Shown one piece after another: positions 48,640-61,111 of a DNA stretch of 64,000 bases (positions are counted from its first letter, which is position 1; each line of letters begins with the position of its first letter). The position numbers were made by a program, and so were the translations under genes. The notes below the pieces were generated by a model, which saw only the letters and a program-made list of their open reading frames with translations, ran no database searches and was not told the origin of the DNA. Origin of the DNA: Marisa cornuarietis (taxonomy: Eukaryota > Mollusca > Gastropoda > Architaenioglossa > Ampullariidae); contig SMMW01000585.1 of the NCBI GenBank assembly GCA_004794655.1, positions 5,786,001 through 5,850,000 of the forward strand. Reading direction: 5' to 3'.

Positions 48640-48905
48640 ACACTGACGGCACGTTTCTAAACCTTAAAACTGTTCTAAAGAAGCAAAATCTCTTCTTAAC
48701 CATTTTGATGCATTGCAGAAAAACATACAAAAACTTTACTGACAGGACGGAAAGTCAGACTTAAACAACTTTATCTTACTTAAAGCAGTTTTAGTTTTAA
48801 AAATTCTAAAATTGTGGTTTGCACTTTAAACTGATTATCTAAAAAGATTTAAGGCTTAAAAGTGTTTAAAATTAGAAATGTGTCGTGCAACTGCCCCCAG
48901 GAGTG
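48640..48905 (-). repeat. Dispersed repeat, minus copy
   Basis: The reverse complement begins gggggcagttgcacgacaca and continues tttagataatcagtttaaag, matching 24870-24985. Confidence 0.7.
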
Positions 48906-49857
48906 TACATCATTCTGTAAACAAAACTCGGAAATTGGATCCTCCCTCGTCTTGAGGTAGATATGAGGATTAAGTACACTTTCTAAATGTTATCTCCCCT
49001 AATGCGACCTATAATAAGGAAATAAAATCAAAAAAAGGAAAAAATTATAACAACAATCAATAGTTCCTTCCCCTGGGTGATTGCATTAAAAAACAAAAAA
49101 ATTAAAAGCTTTTAACACACAAGATGCAACCTTTCAAACGGGAGGGGCACTTTCAAAAGGTATCAAAAAATCTGATCATGAGTGCCCTTCGCACCTTTAT
49201 ATTTTAAGTTATAGTATTAAACAAAATCCCGAAAACCGTACTGTGTAGTCGACGTGTGTTTCTTTCCCTTATCAAGAAAGGAAGGGAAGAGGTTACCGTC
49301 ATTGTCATTGTCACCGTAATGACATTCTCTTATCAACAAGTCCATCGGCTCTCATCATACAACGAAGGATTACCTAAACTTTTTTTGTTAGCTCTGTTTG
49401 CAAAGTGGATAGTGGATTATGTAACGTCAAGCAAATAATATTCAGTTTGTCAAATAGAATCAGCAGTCAAGGGGACAGATTTTGACTTCATTGGCTCGAA
49501 GCGTAAGGCGCTGCTTGCTGCCTTTGGCGGTTGTTTCCCCTCCTCAGATGTCTAATTCTTAATGTGATGTATAATCGTATGGGGTTTTGTTTGTTTGTTT
49601 TTTAAATGTTGCTTGGCGTTGTAGCCGACTCTGGAATAAATCAGGCTCTCCATTATTTCTATAGCAAGAGAGATTACTACGCGGACCCGAAAGTTATTTC
49701 AATATGTTTTATCAGTTCGTGTAGTCAGAGTCAAAACTCCCGTCTGTGATCAACTCTAATATCCCATGTATTTTATGATCTTCTGCGGATCTGGGTGGAG
49801 AGGAGACACAAAGAGTGCATGTCCACGTGTGTTCGTATCAGTATCCGTACTTCACTG

Positions 49858-49858
<1 letters not shown>

Positions 49859-49919
<61 letters not shown>

Positions 49920-49942
49920 TGCGAGCGAGCGAGCGAGCGAGC
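49859..49942. repeat. (TG)n followed by (GCGA)n
   Basis: A TG run of about 58 bp passes into gcgagcga repeats. Confidence 0.9.
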
Positions 49943-49957
49943 ATGCGTGCGTACGTG

Positions 49958-49964
49958 TATATAG
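49958..49964 (+). promoter_or_regulatory. Possible TATA box of the arylsulfatase gene
   Basis: tatatag lies 175 bp before the start codon. It borders a TG microsatellite, so it may be incidental. Confidence 0.25.
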
Positions 49965-50132
49965 TGTGAACTGGACAGAAGGAGATAAAGGATCACCTGT
50001 AGGTGACCGCCCATTTCGCTGGCTTTCTTTAAGGCAGACAAGCTAAGCTTTTAATTGGAAACAGGTTTCTGTAGTGTTCGCACGTTTACAAACATTAGTC
50101 CAACACGTAGCTGTCAGACCTGTACTACAGAC

Positions 50133-51002
50133 ATGACCAGCCTGACAAAAACATTCTTAGTCTTGGTGCTTGTGGGGACTGTGTCCACTGTGCTGGCTGC
50201 CACCAAACCTAACGTAATCTTCGTCGTAGCAGACGACCTGGGTATGTACTTACCACAATACTTTCTTTCCTTTCCGAAAAGAATATTATTATGTACATTT
50301 TTCTGCCAACTATATGTTAATTAGTAACTATTTTAATATTTATGTTTTATGACTGTTAATATTGTGACTTGTTGGTTTTGTTACTCTTGTGTAGATTAAT
50401 GCCACACAAAACGAGATGGTTTTTTATTATCATGAATGTTTTGGAACGGGGAGAGAGGGGGAAAACAGAAATAGAGCGTCTGTAAACAAGGTCTTTCAGA
50501 AAAAAAAGGTCAACAGACAGAGAGAGAGAGAAAAAGAAGAAGGAGGGTGAGATGATATATGTGTATGATAAATAGATAACTGTCTGTCCGTAGATTTTGG
50601 GCGAAGATAGCAAAATCCAGTTCTTTCCGAACACACTGGGTGCAGACAATGGAATGATCGGTTTCTTAGTGTTTTCTTAGTGTTTTTCTTACTCTTCATC
50701 CTGGTCTACAGCATTATCGTGCACACCTCTTAGTAAAATACACAAGGGAAGTGTTACACGAATCGAAGGGAAACAGCGATACACGGACAGAGAGAGAGAA
50801 AGAAAGAGAAAACGATGAAGAGAAAAGCTGATAAAATGACATTAAATATTTAGGGTGGAACGATGTGAGCTGGCACAACCCGGGTATGATCACACCCAAC
50901 CTGGAGAGATATGCCAGAGAAGGGGTCATCCTCAACTCCTCCTACGTTCAGTATTTCTGCTCTCCGTAAGCAAAACAGCCGACAACAAAGAGAGAGAGAG
51001 AG

Positions 51003-51079
<77 letters not shown>

Positions 51080-51900
51080 GAGACAGAAACAAATTTAACT
51101 TAACCACATTTGTGTCAAGTTTCAAAGATGTCCACGATAATAATTCTAAACACTATTATAACTTTTAAAGAAATTATTGGAAACGAGAAATCTGTTGCTG
51201 CCTATTTATTTTTTTTTAACTTTTACACAAGTCGCTAGTTAAAATTCAATTAAAATTGCTGTTTTTCCAGATCTCGGAATTCTTTTATGACTGGTTACTT
51301 CCCTTACCACACGGGCCTTCAGGTAATTCCCTCTGTTGTTAAAGCTTTCAGAGACACGACCATTGACTCAGTTACTGATACACCTATTGATAGAGCTAGG
51401 GCTCGTCAAAGATCACTAAACGGGAATCTAGGCTTTATGTTAGTGTCGTGTTATCAAACAACAGACATTTTATCAAACAACAGACATTGTCCATTCTGTT
51501 TGCACTAACCTCAGATATTTGTAGCCAAAGTTCGTTGTGCGGTGGGTTGGCTTTGGATGTAAGTCGACAACAAGTGGTCAAGTGGTACGTGGAGACAATG
51601 AGCTGGTCAAGGGTTAGGTAGATAAACTCATGGTATCAAACAACCGGGTGGTGAAACTGAATAGTCTGTAACAGTCTCAAGCGTTATCTCTATGAACGTT
51701 CCTGAAACTGACCTTATCGCAAGATTTGCCTGCAAAACCTTGTAGAAATGTCCGCCCCTTAAAAAGGTAATACAGAATTGACAGTGCACCTTCATACAAC
51801 GATGATGATGATGATGATGATGATGATTGATGATTGATGATGATTGATGATTGATGATGATTGATGATGATTGATGATGATTGATGATGATTGATGATGA

Positions 51901-51931
<31 letters not shown>

Positions 51932-54900
51932 GGCAAACAAAGGTCACAAAGTAGTCTAGACGATGTTCCCCCTCGGACCCTCTTTATGAAGCTAAAGCAA
52001 ATACAGTCTGGAGTTAGGTAACATAATTAATCAAATGTCCAATCGACAGCATGGAGTGATCATGGCGGGCCAGCCCCGCTACGTGCCTCTCAACTTCACG
52101 ATGTTGCCGCAGCTGCTAAAGAAGGCGGGCTACAGCACACACATGGTGGGCAAGTGAGTACATGTGACAGGTGTAGCCCCAAGAAATATCCTGTCTACCA
52201 ATATGATCTTTAAAGTGCTAATAGGGTAAGAAATTGTGAGGTCACGGTATGTGCCTTCTACCCCACTGGCAAAGACCTTGCTCAATATTCTGTCTATCTT
52301 TGCCATGATTTATCAACACTGCTGGTATCTACCAGCGTTGCTATTACCTACCAGGAGTAATATTAATTAGCAGCATTGCTATTGACTTCCAGCGTTGCTA
52401 TTAAGTAACGGGGCTGCTTTTGACTCTTAGGAAGTCTTTATTAACTAGCAGTTACTGTTGAATACAAAGGTTGCTAATAACTCTCAAACTTGCTATTTAT
52501 CAGGTTGCTAGCACATGTAAGTAGCAGCGTTGCTGTTGATTATCATGTGTGTAGTAACCAGCAGTGCTGTAAGTGACCATAGAGTGTTCATTAACAGGTA
52601 AGGTTGCTACAAAAAAACTGGATTACTGTTAAGTATGCAAGCACCGTACCTCTTATAATATATATATATATAATCGATATAGGAATAGCCATTACTATGT
52701 GAAGCTCTTACTGACTTTTCTTCTCGGTCAAGGTGGCACTTGGGTATGTGCAACTGGCACTACACACCTACTTACCGGGGCTTCGATTCCTTCTTTGGCT
52801 ACTACAACGGACAAGAAGACTATCATACCCACAGTGTTTGTGAGTTTAACATGATGTTAGAAAATTTAAAATGCAAGGAACATTGCACTATTAGGAAAAT
52901 ACCATTGCTTCTTCAAACTTTCAAGGATGAAGTGTTAACTTTGAAATGTACAGTAACGTAGAAGCATATCGTAAAAATCGAAAAGGCTTTGTTTTAAAAA
53001 GTTAAAATGTTATTAAAAATGAAATTCATACACAAGATGCATTTCTTTAGTACACTCTCACTGTATATATAAATGTCCAAATAAATGAATAAATAAACTT
53101 CACTTGCATATCGACTGTTACAGCTGGAGGATATGACCTGCGGCTTAACACTTCTGTATTTAGAGACCCTTCTCACGAGCATTTTACAGTAAGTCAACTG
53201 ATTTTACGTTGATTTTATATGCTTTCCTTTGAGTAGCAGTACATTCACATTTCTGAAGGCAACTGTATTTACATATCATCGACTCATTACTTCGGCTAGG
53301 AAGAAGTCTCAGAAATTTTATTGGCGGCAGAAAAGTTGCTCTTTTCACTATCAAACTTATTTTTAAACTGTAACAAGGAGACATTATGTGAATTAGAAAG
53401 GAAAAAAATGTAGATCTAATTTTTCCCGTATGATGTGATTTATAGTAACATGATATGATTCACAGTACTTGCTGACTCAGCACGCTACAGATGTGATTCG
53501 AAACCATGATCCTGACTCTCCACTCTTTCTCTACCTGCCTTTTCATCTGGTTCACGCTCCTCTCCAGGTACGACACAGTACGCAAAGTCAAGTTAAAAGT
53601 ATCGTAATACCTTTGTTTGAATTTAAGAAAATAATACTGCTCAAAAAAAGATTGTCACTACCCAAACTGTTGGAATTTATACATAAAAGTGATTTGGTGG
53701 TAACATGGTCAGAACACACCGACAGTTAAGGTCTGATAATGATGATGATGATGGTGGTGGTGGTGGTGGTGGGGCATTAGATGGCTTGTGGAAAGTTCCT
53801 GGGACCATAACTTCTGTTAAAAAATTAGTTTTTCTCATAGGTGCCAGAGAGGTTCAAGGAACTGTATACTATCCACAACCAGAACAGACGGACTTACTGT
53901 GGTGAGTACTGTTCATCGATGTCTCTATCGTTTTATTGTGTAACAAAGAGCAGCCATGTTTATTTCGTGGAGTGGCACGATGTGCATTTGAACTCTTGTT
54001 TATAACGCTAAAGGATATTTCACGTATGAGTCTAAGGGATATTTCAGGTATGGTGTCAATGATGGATGAGGCCTTCGGAAACATCACCCGAGCCCTGGAG
54101 CAGGCCGGACTGATGAACAACACACTGGTCATCTTCACTACTGATGTGTGTAAAGTGTGGTCCGCTTCTAAAGACCGTTCTTAACTGGTCAAAATACCGA
54201 AGAGTCAAACCTCTGAAGTTCAGCTGTCCCATTATATTGGAAAATGTATTGGCAAACAAGTCTGGACTTAGCTGAGTCTGTTAATAAAAGCTCTAATGTC
54301 CCTTTCTCCCCAAACCGTTTGCTTCTTGTGATCTTTACGAATAACTTTGCCAAACATCGTCAATAATTCGACGACATTTTATTCGGTTAAGAGCAGCCTT
54401 AACAGAACATTAAGAGCCCGTAGTAAGCATCAGTGTAAAGCTGGTTAATGCTAATCTTCCCTAAAGGACTTGTTCCACACCGGAAGTACCTCAGAATAAA
54501 TGTCCCTCAAGTCACCTACCCTCCATTTTGTCTGTCTCTTTCGCTTTTTTATATGGATAGCAATGACAAAAATTAATTTCCTTTTTTTCTACCAAACAGG
54601 ATTTTAGAATTTTGTAATTATTAGCATTTACTTACACTCTGGTACATTTGTGACATATAATATTTTAAGCATATTGGCTACCCTTGAAATATGATTCCAA
54701 CGTTCATTATGAATTTGACATTTTTGTGTACCAGATGTCGTGTTATAAGGTCACACAACTTTTAGAAGAAACTGACATATTTTCCGAGGAAGTATAAAAA
54801 TACCATATTTGATGTCTTCTATTTCTATTCAGAACGGGGGCCCTACAGGCAACTCTGCCAACAACTGGCCGCTACGAGGAGGAAAGACTACGTTCTGGGA

Positions 54901-57406
54901 GGGTGGCACTAGGGGCGTTGCCTTTGTGTGGAGCAAGAATCTTCTGAACAAGACCGGTTATACCAGCTCTGAGTAAGGTTATACCAGCACAGAGTGAGAC
55001 AAGAAGTACTAACATTGAAAGACAGGCAATACCAAAACAGTGAGACAGGCCATACCAATACAGTAAGAAAGCTATATGAATACAGCAAGAAAGGTGTATC
55101 AATACAGAGTGAAAAATCTATACCAATACCAACACGCTAAGACAATTGTACCAACACAAAGTGAGGTAGGTTATACCAATACAGTAAGAAAGCTATACCA
55201 ACACAGAGTGAGGTAGGTTATACCAACACAGTAAGAAAGCTATATCAACACAGAGTGAGGCAGGCTACCAGCAGGAGGGAGCGCTTGAGCAATGGTTCAG
55301 GCAAGAAAACAAATTCTGTAATAAAAGTGAGAGAGAAATCTTTACCTGAACTCAAAATTCTTCTAAATCAGTTGTATTAGGGATAAGTGATAGCTGAAAT
55401 AAAGAAAAATTTTAGCATTTTAACCCACTTTATAATGACAGCAGTTTCAGTGGTTTAATGTTATCAGGAAGATTCAGATTTTTTTTTAAAGCAGGCCTTG
55501 ATAAATCTTTGTGAAATAGAGATTTTTCTTCAGAATGATGCACGCGGTGGACTGGTTCCCTACAATACTTCATCTTGCCGGTGTACAGCCAGGTGGGTGC
55601 ATCTTGAGTACACACAATTCTCAGAACTAAGTCTCTAACTACATGGTGACTTGTCAGTCCATTGTGAAAGCTTAAACGTCTATTTTGTAGTTGAGCTTTT
55701 TTTTTGTACGTTTAGTCTATCGGAGTCATAATGTCACGAAGATGCTCTTTGATTGAATGTTTTAACACAATAAACAAACGCCATTCAGATTTAGACATAC
55801 TGAGTAAACACACCATTAAAGAATGGCACTATCATTAATACAAGTTTTATAGAGCAAAGCATTTCATCTTCTTCTTCGAAATATTAGCGCACAGTTTTGT
55901 TTACCTAATATCAATTATTTCCTGTCTGCTGTGTACACAGACAGCCCTATTGATGGCGTCAATCAGTGGGAAATGCTTAGCAACGGCGCTCCCAGCAACC
56001 GCACAGAGTTCGTCTACAACATCGACACCGTTCTCAACAGCACCGCCATCAGGTATGGCGACTACAAGCTGCTCACCGGCTCCCCCGGCAGCTTGAACGA
56101 CTGGTACCCGCCACCCGAGCGCGCGGAGAGCATTGTGGGTAGACGTCGGGCTCGAGTAGACAACAGCAGCTGGAGGCCACAGCTGTACAACATCAGGAGT
56201 GAGTAGAAATACCTTCTAAGTAACAACACTTACAGTTGAATTATGTTGCCCCAGTCCACAAAACCACGAGACTATCATTCCCTTCTTAATTTAAAAATGA
56301 TAAGAATTAAAATAATAACCTAAACTCAAAATAAAAAAGAATCTTTACGACAGATTCTGAGGCTTTCATTCGATTTGCTGTTCCACTATTTAATTAAAAC
56401 GTTTGCAACTAATGACACTGTGTTATTTTTAGAATCTACATCTTTAACTACTCACATTTAAGCTAGGTCACACTTACATCGTGTGTTGAGCTCTCTAAAT
56501 ACAACTAGAGCGAAACTCAGGTGCTAAGGTAATTTTATTCTTGTCTTGACTGACAGCCCCCGGTTGTCGCCTCCTGTCTATAAAGTAATTTGAGCAGATT
56601 GGGTGTAACATTGTAATAAAACCTACAGTTTTTTTTCACAATAGTCGAAAGGTTTGGTATGACTGACTTCTCCTACGTGTGGTAAACAAACGCGAAAAAG
56701 ACTGAGAGGCCGTGCTTGTACTTTGAGCATTTAAAAGTTGTTTCTACGACACAGCAGCAGAAGACACACACTGTTCATCAACGGAATGATCCACGTGTAC
56801 TAATATCTGGTTGTGAATTGACAAGATCATGTTATAAACTCTAGTTTAAAAGAGACCGCGCATACCCATGAACTGCCTCAAAGCGAAAACAGTCTCAACA
56901 TCTCTTCGACTGAAGGGTGGTAAAAGATATCCACGTAAATATCAAATCAACGCAAATATTATGTAAAAGTAGCAAAGAACAGACTACCTTTAACAACTCC
57001 CTATGAACATTTTTATTAATAGGTCTCATTAAACTTTGTGTATTTTGTATTTTGAAAATATAGGCACAATGAGCTGATAACAATTAAAAGAAAAGAATCA
57101 ACAACGAATGAATGAACGAACGAACACACGAACGAAATAATAAACAAATAAATGAACGAGTAAAAATAATTTAAAAACGAGATAAATATAATAAGCGTAA
57201 AATGAAGTACTTCAAAGCAGTTCTTTGTAACAGTTGACCCCGAGGAACGTGCTGACCTGGCGGACTCTGACCCCGAGCGGCTGCAGTTCATGCTGGCCAG
57301 GCTGCAGCAGTGGATGGAGAGCGGCGTGCATCCTCAGACCAGCGCTGTTGTCGCCAGGTCCAACCCCAGCAACTGGGATGGCGTCTGGACACCTGGGTGG
57401 TGCTGA
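50133..57406 (+). CDS. ARSB-like: Arylsulfatase B-like sulfatase
   Basis: Thirteen exons join to 1440 nt (479 aa): 50133-50241, 50854-50965, 51271-51322, 52050-52153, 52733-52839, 53124-53188, 53466-53567, 53841-53901, 54048-54145, 54833-54972, 55534-55592, 55941-56198, 57234-57406. All have GT/AG borders and fitting phases. Signal peptide residues 1-22; metal-binding DDLG 34-37; CSPSR at 72-76, whose Cys72 is converted to formylglycine in this family; GKWHLG around 125-130; DNGG 270-273; WPLRGGK and FWEGG after it. The order and wording ([15 protein letters not shown]) match arylsulfatases B/I/J. It is slightly shorter than human ARSB. Expected to hydrolyse sulfate esters, probably on glycosaminoglycans, in lysosomes or outside the cell; substrate not provable here. 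The Met at 50133 is chosen because it heads the signal peptide. Not related to the flanking receptors. Confidence 0.95.
51005..51078. repeat. (TG)n microsatellite in arylsulfatase intron 2
   Basis: GA run passing into about 70 bp of TG. Confidence 0.9.
51800..51932. repeat. (GATGATGATT)n higher-order repeat in arylsulfatase intron 3
   Basis: A GAT array in which a T insertion recurs every 7 or 10 bases, giving alternating gatgatt and gatgatgatt units, flanked by pure GAT. Confidence 0.9.
52290..52600. repeat. Degenerate gttgctatt repeats in arylsulfatase intron 4
   Basis: Variants of (c)agc(g/a)ttgctattgac recur about ten times over 300 bp with strong divergence. Confidence 0.5.
53733..53773. 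repeat. (GAT)n(GGT)n microsatellite
   Basis: Short GAT then GGT run in arylsulfatase intron 7. Confidence 0.85.
54955..55268 (+). repeat. Minisatellite seeded by the exon 10 splice donor
   Basis: About a dozen units of 20-25 bp, consensus near ttataccaacacagagtgag. The first unit is the exon 10 end itself (ttataccagctctga|gtaagg). Many units keep gtaag or gtgag at the donor position. Confidence 0.8.
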
Positions 57407-57587
57407 GTTATCACCACTTTGTCTTTCATTGCTGGCTGACTGTCGGTTTCTTTTGATGACGATGTAACTTTACTCACGTGACTATGAGATTGTAATTTTC
57501 CATACCTTGCATTATCAGAATATAAATATTGTATTATGTACTAAAATGCAAGATATTTATAAAAGCAGCTCAAAACACAAAACAAGC

Positions 57588-57593
57588 AATAAA
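57588..57593 (+). terminator. Poly(A) signal of the arylsulfatase gene
   Basis: AATAAA lies 182 bp after the stop codon, followed by an A run. Confidence 0.6.
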
Positions 57594-57599
57594 CTAAAA

Positions 57600-58400
57600 A
57601 AAAAATCAACTGTTGATTTTTGAAAGTATTTTATTTTTCAAGACTACATTTTATTTAGTTAAAAAAATCTTAATTTTTAATATTTCTTTTCAACTCTTTG
57701 GTAGTGAAATAGGTAGATAAAAAGGTAACGGGTTCAGAAGATTTACAGGCAGTGATCTGAAATTGGTTCACAGTGGCAAGGAAGGTGCCCAAACATCTTT
57801 TATCACCTGTTACCCTCCTTTATAGGCTGGGTTGCAGGAAAAGTTTTGCAGCCGCATGCACAGGACAGACTCTAATCAGTGATCTTCTGTTCCCAGTCTT
57901 TAGCTGAAACATCTTCCCTTTCTTGCAGGGGCTACAGTATTGCTAGTGCCGTAGACAAGGCCATAATCAGTCTCCAAGGTTACTGGCTTCTCCTTTAAAA
58001 CAGGGCTATGATGTGGGTTTCCTTTAGTCACCAAGATTTGCAAATCAAGACTTTAGTTACATTATTTAAGACAAGCATATTAATCACGAATTTCACCTCT
58101 AAGTTGCACGAATCTCTGTAAAAACATGCAGGGGGGAGATAGGAACTGCTGTTTAACAGGATAGAAGCACAATATAGTGAAGGCTGTTAGTTGTGAATTT
58201 CTATTGTTCTCTTTCTGGGTCTTAGAAACGAGAGCGCGCACACACACTCATTTTCTTTCTTTGTCTTTGTCTCTCTCTCTCTCTCACACAACACAGGGGC
58301 TTTGATGCTTATGGCTGTAAGTGCAAGGGCAAACATCAAGGGTCATTGCACACAACACACCGTAGCAAGCTGGTTGTAACAAAATACCGGATTTCTTCTT
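57600..58400. other. Region without recognised gene
   Basis: Downstream flank of the arylsulfatase gene; no coding or repeat family recognised. Confidence 0.5.
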
Positions 58401-58960
58401 CATGCTTAAGTAGACTGGCGTGTCTGACGTACGCTGTATGAAGACAGAAAGTAATAAGGTATATAGAAGGGGGAAGAACTCTGAACAGAGCAAAGTTATG
58501 GCTAACAGCAAAACAGAGATGTACATGAACGGAGTACACCTTGGAGAAGTGAATAGCTTTAAGTACTTAGGAGTCTTTACGACAGACGCCCGCATCAGGA
58601 AAAGCTGGACAGCATCTTGTACAATCACCAGGCTGCTTAGGAATGTTGTCTACAGACCTAACACGTTTACAAAATGTCCCTAATAAAGCTGTTCCTGGTC
58701 TCATACTTTTAATGAGAAATAAATGTACCAACCACGATATCTGCCCTCGTGGGCCACCTTAACCTTTTCTGGCAACAGTGAAACCTCGCAAGCTGGTCTG
58801 TTTCGGTCCTCATCTCCTTGCACGATGTTCTAAGACTGTCCTTCAAGGTACCTTGAAAGGTAGTCGGCGCCAAGTCGGACAGAGAAACATTGGTGGCTAG
58901 CATAATACAATGGGTTGGCCATACCGTGCAAGACCCGCTTACCTCAGACCAAGACAGGTC
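58400..58960 (+). mobile_element. LINE reverse-transcriptase fragment
   Basis: The frame from 58435 reads EQSKVMANSKTEMYMNG and VNSFKYLGVFTTDARI, the palm/thumb region of a non-LTR reverse transcriptase. After a deletion, 58785-58915 gives LQGTLKGSRRQVGQRNIGG, its C-terminal basic end. It is dead and truncated, and belongs to a different lineage from the LINE at 3325-6646. Confidence 0.75.
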
Positions 58961-59734
58961 TAAGTACCGAGCCTCGTCAGCAGCTGCATCTATCCAGCTA
59001 TCCTGCCCCGCTCCCCCTCCCCGACGACCCGTTGACCAACAAGATTGTTAGTTATATTGTTCCAGTCATTGGATAGATCAAATTATTGAAATTATATTAT
59101 TAGTTACGCGAATGGTGAAAACATGCTCAATTGAGCGACCAATGAGTACACTAAGGAACATCAGCTTTTTCTGCAGTAATTTTTATTTTTAGTTAATGTA
59201 TCTCGCTGATCGTTTACTGCCACCAATTTAATTTAATTTAAAATTAATATCACACGGTCCTCGGACGTGAATACCGAACTATTGATCAGAGCCATGTTTG
59301 GAGGATTCCACCACCGACTGCGAACACTTAAATATCATTCAACTACTACCCTCACAACAGTTACAGAAGAGACAAATTGCATACATGTACACGTGTTTGC
59401 ACGACTACGAAATCGCTTGATGAAACTTTTTTTCAGAACGTACCTCCGTCGTTAAGCGACACACGACTGTATGTACCCGCTTAAAATAGTGTTTCACACG
59501 TGCGTACACACACTAAAACAGACTCGCTAACCACCCCTTGTATCTCTTTACATTCCTTTTTAACAGGACACATTTGTCACATTTTCAACAATGTGTCCTA
59601 TGAAAAAGAAATACGTATAGTTCTTACCTGGTCACGATTCAGTGCACCCCAAGGTAAAGGTTACGCAAGCGTGTTGTAGAGCTTAAGACAACCAAGTCCT
59701 CATTGCACTACCATCTTCTCATATTCCCTTTGCC

Positions 59735-59960
59735 ACTAGGACCAGGAAGAACACAAAGTTAAAACGAGGGCAGGTATCTATGTTACTGGATTCTTTACAT
59801 CTCGTCTTCTCCGTGTCACCTACTGAACAAAGCGGACATCTTTGTACATGTTGGCACACACTTGACATACCTCATATACCTCACTGACAACAGACCAGAT
59901 CTCATGTCCTTATCTTCGCCCACCAGGAGTATTCTAAAAGAAAAACAAGAAAAGGTAGGT
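59735..59960 (+). promoter_or_regulatory. Conserved upstream block of unit 4
   Basis: ACCAGGAAGA at 59741-59750 and GCGGACATCTTTGTACATGT from 59832 repeat the pair found upstream of units 2 and 3. A donor-like aaaag|gtaggt ends near 59954. It lies 1.37 kb before the unit 4 start codon. Confidence 0.45.
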
Positions 59961-61111
59961 CACCGGTGCATTGTTCCACTAATCATTTTATATAATCACA
60001 AAGACGATGCTTTATAAAAAAAAAGTTCGACATTTTGAGAACTGAGTACAAGCAGACACGCGGTGTGTAGATGTACAAAACCAATCTTTATTTTTTTTTT
60101 CGACTGCGTATTTGGTTGCTTATATTTGTGTTCACTCGCGCGGATATATATATATATATGCAGATACATGGAAGGAGAGGCGAGAAGACAATCTGTGGTA
60201 GGTTAACTCCCTTAAAAGGCGAACTCTCTATGGCCTAGTGGCTGTATGGTCTCAGACCTGTGAGTGGCTTCCGTTTCAGCAAAATTCTGCTTCCACCGCA
60301 TTTCACTTTGTTTGATACCAAGGGTGTTGAGTGGGCAGCTAGAGTTTTGAAGAGGTTTATCGAGCGAGTTTTTAACCAGCGACCTTTATAGTCGACGTCA
60401 AACGCACTAAACACACAGGACTACAAAACGTTCACCCGTCTCTGTACACCTGAAATTTCTACTTTCTGGGTTATCAAAAATCATTTGACACGTTCTAAAA
60501 GCTACTGAGTAACATATTAACTGTTCTTCCTGCTTGTCTATTTTTGGTAAACCCTTGGATGAATAAGCTAAACAAAAATGTAAAAATATCATATATATTT
60601 CTGAAAAGACTGAAGACCCATTTGTTTACTTAAGACGGACTTAAACAAAAAACCTGGCACCACTTCTGTCTTTATTATTTACTTTCCTGTTGTTTTATGT
60701 TTTTCTTTTCTTCTGTTTTTGCTGCGCAATGAGTCTTCTTCTGAATGGATACCTGCGCATTATAAATCATCATCATCATCATCATCATGGTGATATGCCT
60801 TTATGTACATATATATATATATATAATATTGTTAAGAACTATCGTTTCGTGGATTACTGTTGATTGTTTTTAACGTTCACATTGTTTTCTACGCATTGTC
60901 ACTATGTATTTATTTTTATCAATGCACCTCTTTGTTGTTTCACAGCTGTAAGAAAGCCTACAAAAAGTCCACCTACATCAATTTCATTTCTCTCTAGAGA
61001 CATGAGTTTGATACAAAGTGCTATTTCTGAAATAAGAAAAACGTATTTAGACATTTTTTCCTAACCGTTAAATTTCAAACAGCTACACCGGAGGTTAACT
61101 GTTTGCAGAAA
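59961..61111. other. Region between the unit 4 upstream block and signal exon
   Basis: Probable 5' UTR intron. It contains a LINE tail (60590-60790) and nothing else recognised. Confidence 0.4.
60590..60790 (+). mobile_element. LINE 3' end with (CAT)n tail
   Basis: LKRLKTHLFT-type C-terminus (60598-60630), then gcgcattataaatcatcatc with a CAT run. This is a typical 3' end of a CR1/L2-type LINE. Confidence 0.6.

Larger units (their letters stand above)
47651..50132. other. Intergenic region before the arylsulfatase gene
   Basis: Contains a SINE, an inverted copy of a dispersed repeat and a (TG)n microsatellite near the presumed promoter. No coding exon was recognised. Confidence 0.5.

Noticed and set aside
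50855..51168. Long open frames covering the arylsulfatase exon 2 region in other frames
   Set aside because: They run through the TG microsatellite and out of the sulfatase frame.
51800..51932. Regular GATGATGATT pattern as a possible CRISPR-like array
   Set aside because: No unique spacers; it is a simple higher-order microsatellite in an intron of an animal gene.
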